Both the position numbers and the translations under genes were made by a program. Positions 7,523-11,855 of a stretch of DNA of 11,855 nt are shown one piece after another. The notes under the pieces are model-generated. The model did not search any database. It worked only from the letters and a program-made list of their open reading frames with translations, and was not told where the DNA came from. Source of the stretch: Chromera velia (taxonomy: Eukaryota > Sar > Chromeraceae); NCBI GenBank assembly GCA_018398765.1, contig JAHBMJ010000749.1, positions 1 to 11,855 on the forward strand, read 5' to 3'. Position 1 is the first letter of the stretch. Each line of letters opens with the position of its first letter.

Positions 7523-10500
7523 AAGAGACAGACAAAGCCTCCGCGGTGGAGAATTGCAAGTCCGAGTCCTCTTACACGATGACAAAACCTTGTTCAACAT
7601 TTCTTCCCTCCTTATCTTATTGCTACTTAAACACTGCCGACGAAGGCTGTCACTTGTCGCGGTGTCATCAAGAAGTAAGCCCATGCAGGGGGTAGATGAC
7701 TGAATGTAAACGGACGGCTGGATGTACCCACCGAACCATCCTTTCGTCATGCATGTGCCCTCCCTGACTCACCCACTGACTGACTGACCTGCCCGTCTCT
7801 GCCTCCTCAGTCTGTTCTCCTCCCGTCTGCGTTCCAATTCGGTCTGTGCCTCCTCGGCAACTTCTCTCTCGGCCTGCACCCAGCCATTCATCCATGCGCA
7901 TATATATGCACGTATTCATTCATTCCTCAACCAATCAATCAATCTATCAATCAATCTCTCCAATCAAAAGGCGACAGTGGAGAAGGAAAGGGACATGAGC
8001 GTGAAATGCATCAATCGATTCAGCTGCATAGGGTTCAAGGGGGCGGCAAAGAGAGGGGGGCCCCTCTGTCCCCTTTCCGAGTGGCGGGCGTTTGTTCTGT
8101 CCAATCGACTCGAAGAAAAAAGGGCTGCATGTGGGCCTCGCTGTGCCGATTGATTGAATGTACTGACTGACTGACTGACTGACTGGACGAGGAACCGACG
8201 GACCTTTGGTTTTTTCGGTGGCCTTCGTTCTCCGTCGGGTTCCGTGTCTCTGTCCTCCCTCTCTGCTTGCCTCGAGGGGGGCTCGTCATCCCTCCGCGGA
8301 TGAATTCTGAATTGCACACAGACAGGCAGGCAGAGAGAGAGGCAGACAGACGAATTGAACCGACGGACGGATTCAGTGCATTCCAACTTGCAGCCAGCTT
8401 GATTGCATTCACTTACACGACGAACACGCGCTCTCTCGTCAGATCATCCTGCCTTGGCAGCGGGTCGTCGTCCGACGCCTTCCACTTTTTCTTTCTTTGG
8501 CTTTTTTTTGCCTTCGTGACTCGCGACTGATTTTCAACCCACACCGCAGAAAAACGAAAGGAGCGAGGAAACCAAATCATGACGCAGGAAAAAGAGCAGA
8601 GCAGAGAAGAGAAGAGAGAGAGGCCCCAAAAGGAATGAAAGAAGACGACATAGGGCAAACAAACCAACCACCACCAACAACAAAAGAAAGCACGCCCACC
8701 TCGGTCGCCCCCTCCCTCGTTTTTGTGTGTTCGCTTGAGGCGGGGCTGCAGGCAGGAGACAGGCGAGCAGATGGAAACAATCTCTGAAGAGCAAAGAAAA
8801 ACGACAAGAACAGCGGACTGCATGCACATGTGCAGAGGAAGCAAGGGAATGAATCGAAAGGACCTGCAGGAGGTAGGCATGGAACAGAGATCTAATCGAA
8901 AAAAGAACAGTCGAGACAAGAGTCAACAAAGAGACAAAGGAAGGAAAAAGGCCAAAATCCATATTTGTAGAAAGCGACGTGTGTCTCTATGGTATTATGT
9001 TTTTCGGTTCTCTTCTCTTCTCTTCTCACCATCTATTCGCTGAACAAAAGAAAAGGAAAGGAAGCAAGCGGAGAGAGAAAGAGGAATGAATGAAGGAATG
9101 ACTGACGCGTCTCTGTCTCATCCTCATCGTCCTCGTCGTCCTGCAGTCAGCCAGTCAGTCAGCCAGATGCAAAATTTACCGGATTTATTTTACGTACACG
9201 AACATGAAGAGACAGGGATGCACAGAAAAGGATTCTCAGAGGAGGCTCTCAGAGGAGCGGCGGCAGAATAGAACAAACATATTCATTTCGTCTTTATCTG
9301 TGATTCGGCAAGAGAGCACCCACACGCGTGAACAAAGGGCAAGGAGCAACGAGAATCCATGAAGACAGCCTTTCCTTTGTATTCGCAGATCTGGTTTGCT
9401 TCCTTCGCCCCCTTTGAGCAAGATTGGACATGACGCGATGTTCCTTCTCCCATAGGCCTTTCTTTATGAAACAAGGATGGAACGCTGACTAACCTCGATC
9501 GTTCTCTTCCTGCTTCGCAAGGTGTCTGCAGATTTGGAAACTGAAGGGGGGAGAGGGAGGAGAAAAGGAGGTGAGCACGGTGAGGGGGTCAGCATAACAG
9601 AAGGGAATAGGGTAGATGTTGACCGACGACAGATGAAGGCATTTATTTTTGTGGATGTATTTGTCCTCCTCCCACTCCTCTGTGTGTGTATGAGAGAGAG
9701 GAGAAGAAAAGTTCCAACGCGCAGACAAGACCTCTAGCTGTCTCTTCGTCACCTGCTTTCTCCAGCGTTCTGTCTGTCCCTTGCACCTGCCTGCCTACCT
9801 GTGCCACGGTGAATCAAGACTCCACCATTTCTTTGTTTTGTTTGCTCAACTCAATTTCCTCAATCCCTCATTTCAATAAGACACGTGAAGGGCCCTCCTC
9901 TGTGACCACTTCTGAGAGTGTAAGCTTTTCCTTCCAATATATGTGCAAGCAAGCATGGCATTCTTTGTCTCAACAGGCAGACCTCGCGGTACGCTGTCAC
10001 CCGCAGTCCGGTTTTGTGCGGCTGCTGCAGCTACTTTTTCTTTCTGCTCCCTGAGCATCATTCTCCGAATTCTTGCCCTTTCCCGGTCCTTCTCCCTCTC
10101 CCGCTCTCTGTCCCTCTCGCGATCTCTCTCTCGACCCTCCCCCCCATTCTCCGAAGGCCGAGAAGAGGAGGAGATGCCTCTGCAGCAACACGCAGGCAGG
10201 GAGGGATCAGACAGACAGGCAGGCAGGCAGGCAGGCAGAGGCACAGGAGGAGGGAGGGAGGGAGGGGGGTCTGTCTGTGTTTGTGAGAGAGAAACTCTCC
10301 GAGAGTGCGAAGGTGTCCGTGATCTGCGTATTGAGGAGGCGGAGTGCATGCAAAGAGCGGAAAAAAAAAGTCCTCTCCGATCCCAAAAGACTTCAGGCAG
10401 CACTCTCACGTCTCCCTCGATTTGTCTCTCTGTTTGTGCGGCCGGACGGACTTTTTCACTTCCGGTTTGAGCGTCTTCTTCAGAGGCTGTGCAGAGGAAG

Positions 10501-11855
10501 CGCTGGACGTCCCGTGTGGCTGCTGTCCCTTCCCCGGAAGCCCCCCACCAGAGATGCCACTCCTCGACGCACCGACTCCCGTCCCTGCAGCGGTTGAGGT
10601 TGATGGAGAAACAAGAGAGAAGGGAGGCAGGAAAGAAGGAAGGAAACAAGAGAGAAGCTTTCATTGTTGTTTGAAAATTTGCAGCGAAGAAACAGCTTCT
10701 CGTTGGGAGGGACATTCTTTTCTTGCCAATTCGGGCACACGGATTGCGCATCCATCTTTCTTCTTTGCAGGGTACCGACAGAAGAAAGAAACACAGAGGT
10801 CTTCACTCAAGTGCTGACAGACCTCCCTGAGTAGAACGTCCTTGGGCTCCCCCTACAACACCTCCAGCACCGTTTTCGTTTTTCTGACAACCTGAGGGGC
10901 CGCAAGATGAGGAGAGCCAGAGGGAGATCAGGAATGGTTGTGCAACAGGGGGGAAGGGCGGACAACTGTACACACAAAGCAACAAAGTGCACAGAGAAGA
11001 TGGTCGGACTTTCACTTTCCGTCTCCTTCCCTTTGGCCTCTTCGCCTCGCTTCCGGCTTTCGTCTCCCTCCGGCCCACCCGTCTATCCTTCCCGCCAGCC
11101 AGCCAGTCAGCCAGCCAGCCAGCCGGCTGCTGAAAGAACAATCCCCTTCTTCCCCTTCCCTCTCTTCTCAAGATCCCGACAGGCAACCGCAGAGATTAAA
11201 AGCCCTATCCAATCTGTTGATAGAGAAAGGAGGGGGGCAGAGAGAGAGAGAGAGAGCGAAAGACGGGCAGGCAGAGAGGCAGGCAGACAGAGGGACAGAC
11301 TGACCGATGCTTTCCAATGCGAGTTTGCCCTTAGAGATTCCCGTCATCTCCTTGATCGCTTCCATCTTGGCTCTCGCAATCACGGCGTACTTCCACGCCT
11401 CTGCACACACTCACTCACACATGCACGCCAGCAAATCAGTCGACACTCACCCCCACGACAACGAAAGGAAGGAAAATGGGAGTCCACTTTGAAGATTGAA
11501 CTAGATAGAGAGAAGAGTCAGTTAGACCACTTTTCCTGATGTGCGCAGTCAACAACCACGCATAATGTTCTGTCTGCTGAGGCACCGAAAAAAAGCCAAT
11601 GAGGTCAACACAAGAAAGAAAGAAAGAAAGAAAGAGAGGAAAGAAACCTACCTTGCTGTGTCTGATCTAGACCAACGCCTGTCAGATAGACAGACAGACA
11701 GACCGAGCCTAGCTCCTTTGAATAATACGCAAAGACATGCATGCAGAAGGGTTCAACGTCAGTCTTCATCTGAACACTTGAGACACAAGAAGGAAAGTAT
11801 CAAAACACGCCGACATGCTTGAACGAACACACACACACACACACACACACACACA
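5590..11855 (-). CDS. AT-hook, highly charged disordered protein, at least 15 exons, 5' end beyond the window
   Basis: The model joins, in transcription order, 11400-11305, 10891-10823, 10584-10410, 10179-9983, 9540-9494, 9140-9107, 9039-9030, 8745-8700, 8526-8417, 8306-8204, 7873-7789, 7325-7282, 6838-6728, 6473-6438 and 5964-5590: 1538 nt, about 512 residues to the TGA at 5590-5592. The exon-like unit at 11769-11652 would fit upstream in phase. All internal junctions agree in phase, which is hard to obtain by chance. The protein has a helical start, a Gly/Ser-rich linker, an Arg/Glu/Asp-rich helix, basic patches (RSRKR, KKSQRKKKWK, PPKKPK) beside acidic runs, and a final exon with the AT-hook KRGRGRPRK, which grips the minor groove of AT-rich DNA. 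I infer a nuclear chromatin or DNA-binding protein. No catalytic domain and no named family was recognised. Individual weak exons could be wrong. Confidence 0.65.
6438..6473 (-). CDS. AT-hook gene, exon 6473-6438
   Basis: This is 36 nt, phase 0 in and 0 out. The acceptor is GTCTGCGTGCAG and the donor TACCG|GTCAGT, nearly the same donor context as the previous exon. It encodes SAPPQLGPDGLP. Because it is symmetric it could be skipped without a frame change. Confidence 0.5.
6728..6838 (-). CDS. AT-hook gene, exon 6838-6728
   Basis: This is 111 nt, phase 0 in and 0 out. The acceptor is AAACGAATGCAG and the donor AACCG|GTCAGT; an alternative donor at GCCAG|GTCTCC (exon end 6743) is also in phase 0. 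It encodes APDEGMGGDDRDRDAAILAR then a Ser/Pro-rich end with SQLSPP and SQVSPQP, which look like proline-directed phosphorylation sites. The other two frames have stops. Confidence 0.6.
7004..7247. repeat. direct repeat, left copy (244 bp)
   Basis: The copy is identical to 11612-11855 except for one base (G at 7114, A at 11722), at a constant offset of 4608 bp. It is flanked by (GAAA)n on the left and (AC)n on the right, so both edges fall in microsatellites. It lies in the intron between the exons at 7325-7282 and 6838-6728. Confidence 0.95.
7044..7161 (-). pseudogene. duplicated exon-like unit in an intron, candidate poison exon
   Basis: This is the left-copy equivalent of the unit at 11769-11652: acceptor CTCAAGTGTTCAG, 39 open codons and donor CAAG|GTAGGT. 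It could be entered in phase 0 from the exon at 7325-7282, but it leaves in phase 1. The next exon at 6838 is open only in phase 0, so inclusion would add G-T-G and stop at 6830-6828, losing the terminal AT-hook. The 27-nt shorter form would stop at once if entered in phase 0. It is therefore either skipped or used to make a truncated or decaying transcript. Confidence 0.45.
7219..7274. repeat. compound (AC)n(GA)n microsatellite
   Basis: About 15 AC units are followed directly by about 12 AG/GA units. On the sense strand of the AT-hook gene this is a (CT)n(GT)n tract just past the donor at 7281. Confidence 0.9.
7282..7325 (-). CDS. AT-hook gene, exon 7325-7282
   Basis: This is 44 nt, phase 1 in and 0 out. 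The acceptor is TTGTACCTGCAG and the donor AGCGAG|GTAGGT. It encodes EGLHEGDALSLQASE including the junction codon. It is directly followed on the sense strand by (CT)n and (GT)n repeats. Confidence 0.55.
7490..7518. repeat. (AC)n microsatellite
   Basis: About 14 AC units in an intron of the AT-hook gene. Confidence 0.9.
7789..7873 (-). CDS. AT-hook gene, exon 7873-7789, coiled-coil helix
   Basis: This is 85 nt, phase 0 in and 1 out. The acceptor is GCTGGGTGCAG (with a poor pyrimidine tract) and the donor GGGCAG|GTCAGT, inside a CAGT repeat. It encodes AEREVAEEAQTELERRREEN then RLRRQRRA, a heptad-friendly charged helix with no stop in 28 codons. It has no ATG, so a plain ORF scan would miss it. 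Confidence 0.6.
8162..8185. repeat. (CTGA)n microsatellite
   Basis: Five to six tandem ACTG/CTGA units. On the minus strand it reads (TCAG)n, so each unit carries both an acceptor-like CAG and a donor-like GTCAGT. It lies about 20-40 nt past the donor of the exon at 8306-8204. Confidence 0.9.
8204..8306 (-). CDS. AT-hook gene, exon 8306-8204
   Basis: This is 103 nt, phase 2 in and 0 out. The acceptor is TGTGTGCAATTCAG, preceded by a (C/T)-rich tract, and the donor CCAAAG|GTCCGT. It encodes IHPRRDDEPPSRQAERED continuing to RRPPKKPK. The sequence is fully charged and disordered and ends in a basic PPKKPK. Confidence 0.65.
8417..8526 (-). CDS. AT-hook gene, exon 8526-8417, basic patch
   Basis: This is 110 nt, phase 0 in and 2 out. 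The acceptor is GTTGAAAATCAG and the donor is consensus GTAAGT. Only one frame is open across it, giving SRVTKAKKSQRKKKWKASDD and on to RERVFV. The Lys/Arg cluster followed by Asp is a plausible nuclear localisation signal with a phosphorylatable Ser beside it. Confidence 0.65.
8700..8745 (-). CDS. AT-hook gene, exon 8745-8700, dual-frame with hidden AT-hook
   Basis: This is 46 nt. The acceptor is CTCCTGCCTGCAG and the donor CCGAG|GTGGGC. With the microexon included it is entered in phase 2, encodes PASSEHTKTREGATE and leaves in phase 0, keeping the frame open. With the microexon skipped it is entered in phase 1 and encodes PPQANTQKRGRGRP, an AT-hook sharing KRGRGRP with the last exon. The following intron contains no AG for about 170 nt, so its acceptor is well defined. 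Confidence 0.6.
9030..9039 (-). CDS. AT-hook gene, 10-nt microexon
   Basis: The ten bases CGAATAGATG sit between a strong acceptor (CTTTTCTTTTGTTCAG) and donor GTGAGA, the same donor hexamer as the exon at 10584-10410. Phase 1 in and 2 out is exactly what is needed to connect the acidic exon to the next exon in the frame that stays open downstream. Without it the joined frame ends at a stop in the exon at 8526-8417. It adds the residues P-N-R-C across its junctions. Confidence 0.5.
9107..9140 (-). CDS. AT-hook gene, exon 9140-9107, acidic
   Basis: This is 34 nt, phase 0 in and 1 out. The acceptor is CTGGCTGACTGCAG and the donor ACGC|GTCAGT. It encodes DDEDDEDETET. In the chain's frame it is a pure acidic patch; one other frame is blocked by a stop. 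Confidence 0.55.
9494..9540 (-). CDS. AT-hook gene, exon 9540-9494
   Basis: This is 47 nt, phase 1 in and 0 out. The splice sites are excellent: acceptor CTCCCTCTCCCCCTTCAG and donor TCGAG|GTTAGT. It encodes SKSADTLRSRKRTIE, with a basic cluster RSRKR just before the acidic next exon. A second AG 15 nt in would remove five residues without changing frame. Confidence 0.6.
9983..10179 (-). CDS. AT-hook gene, exon 10179-9983, charged helix
   Basis: This is 197 nt, phase 2 in and 1 out. The acceptor is TGTTGCTGCAG and the donor CGAG|GTCTGC; an earlier donor (GTGACA, exon end 10001) has the same exit phase and would drop six residues. After GISSSSRPSENGG it encodes about 30 residues of almost pure Arg/Glu/Asp/Lys (RERDRERDREREREKDRER), then ARIRRMMLREQKEKVAAAAA. 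This predicts a long charged single helix or coiled coil, as in many RNA- and chromatin-associated proteins. Confidence 0.65.
10208..10241. repeat. (CAGG)n microsatellite
   Basis: Tandem CAGG/CAGA units in the intron between the exons at 10584-10410 and 10179-9983, close to the acceptor of the latter. Confidence 0.85.
10410..10584 (-). CDS. AT-hook gene, exon 10584-10410
   Basis: This is 175 nt, phase 1 in and 2 out. The acceptor is AACCGCTGCAG and the donor GGAGAC|GTGAGA. It encodes a Gly/Ser-rich stretch (GVGASRSGISGGGLPGKG) followed by a Lys/Arg-rich one (LKKTLKPEVKKSVRPHKQR), which reads as a disordered, possibly nuclear-localising segment. The frame hits a stop just beyond the donor, which supports the exon end chosen. 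Confidence 0.6.
10823..10891 (-). CDS. AT-hook gene, exon 10891-10823
   Basis: This is 69 nt, phase 1 in and 1 out. The acceptor is GCCCCTCAG and the donor GGGAG|GTCTGT. It encodes the Gly-rich linker CQKNENGAGGVVGGAQGRS. One other frame is also open over this short exon, so the phase is set by its neighbours, both of which demand this one. Confidence 0.5.
11093..11126. repeat. (CCAG)n microsatellite
   Basis: CCAG/TCAG units in the intron between the exons at 11400-11305 and 10891-10823. Confidence 0.85.
11305..11400 (-). CDS. AT-hook gene, exon 11400-11305
   Basis: This is 96 nt, phase 1 in and 1 out. The acceptor is GTGTGTGCAG and the donor CATCG|GTCAGT. The encoded segment AWKYAVIARAKMEAIKEM continues into TGISKGKLALESI. 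It is amphipathic and the least disordered part of the protein, so it may belong to a folded domain that begins upstream. I do not recognise it. A downstream AG two bases on is an alternative acceptor but would shift the frame. Confidence 0.6.
11612..11855. repeat. direct repeat, right copy (244 bp, runs to the window end)
   Basis: It matches 7004-7247 with one mismatch. The match continues to the last base, which lies in an (AC)n tract, so the true right boundary is not visible. Confidence 0.95.
11652..11769 (-). CDS. probable upstream exon of the AT-hook gene, inside the right copy of the direct repeat
   Basis: Acceptor CTCAAGTGTTCAG precedes an ATG at 11769. The frame (MKTDVEPF... to ...GVGLDQTQQ) is open for 39 codons to donor CAAG|GTAGGT, leaving in phase 1, which fits the next exon at 11400. 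A shorter 27-nt version using acceptor CTGACAG has the same exit phase. The ATG directly at the acceptor could even be the initiator. The only difference from the left copy, at 11722, is a synonymous Tyr codon change (TAT versus TAC). The sequence ends 86 bases upstream in an AC repeat, so the entry side cannot be tested. Confidence 0.4.

Noticed and set aside
7964-8100. A long open stretch on the minus strand after acceptor TTGGACAG near 8100
   Set aside because: It is open in phase 0 for about 49 codons but has no AG|GT donor before its stop, and the 8306-8204 exon joins 7873-7789 in phase without it.
9700-9960. Possible extra minus-strand exon ending at CACAG|GTAGGC near 9800
   Set aside because: All three frames upstream of that donor contain stops soon after any plausible acceptor.
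9873-10751. A 292-codon minus-strand ORF across 10751-9873
   Set aside because: It reads through introns. Only 10179-9983 is used in this frame; exon 10584-10410 fits its neighbours in a different frame, and the repeats between are intronic.

Overview
This window looks like nuclear DNA of an intron-rich protist. Its genes have many GT-AG introns. The introns are packed with microsatellites: (GA)n, (GAAA)n, (GAAT)n, (AC)n, (CTGA)n and (CAGG)n. Its most recognisable protein, a gamma-SNAP, is found only in eukaryotes. The style resembles a chromerid or other alveolate alga such as Chromera, but that is an impression and not a proof. There is nothing bacterial here: no operons and no Shine-Dalgarno sites.

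Layout, left to right. Positions 1-482 hold a plus-strand fragment encoding a BED-type zinc finger, as found at the N-terminus of hAT-family transposases, with no catalytic core after it. Positions 483-1343 are AT-rich and non-coding, with (TGAA)n repeats and two hairpins. Positions 1344-4017 hold a complete minus-strand gamma-SNAP gene of three phase-consistent exons (about 469 aa), with a conserved core and a long acidic tail ending in Leu-Cys. Positions 4018-5589 are intergenic and mostly AT-rich. They carry an upstream ORF overlapping the gamma-SNAP start, a palindrome pair, and the likely 3' UTR of the next gene. From 5590 to beyond the right edge lies a second minus-strand gene. It is cut into at least 15 small exons (10 to 375 nt) and encodes a very charged, mostly disordered protein ending in an AT-hook exon. 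I rebuilt it exon by exon from acceptor and donor sites and reading phase. Every junction from 11400 down to the stop at 5590 is phase-compatible, but no transcript was available.

The most notable points are in the second gene. (1) A 10-nt microexon at 9030-9039 is needed to keep the long frame. Skipping it switches the next exon into a frame that encodes a second AT-hook and then terminates. (2) A 244-bp direct repeat (7004-7247 and 11612-11855, one mismatch) carries an exon-like unit. The right copy fits the gene's frame. The left copy, sitting in a downstream intron, would act as a poison exon. The right copy runs to the window edge inside an (AC)n tract, so an assembly artefact must be considered.

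The two main genes have no obvious functional link: one acts in vesicle fusion and SNARE recycling, the other probably in the nucleus on DNA. They share strand, donor style (often GTCAGT, with C at +3) and repeat-filled introns.
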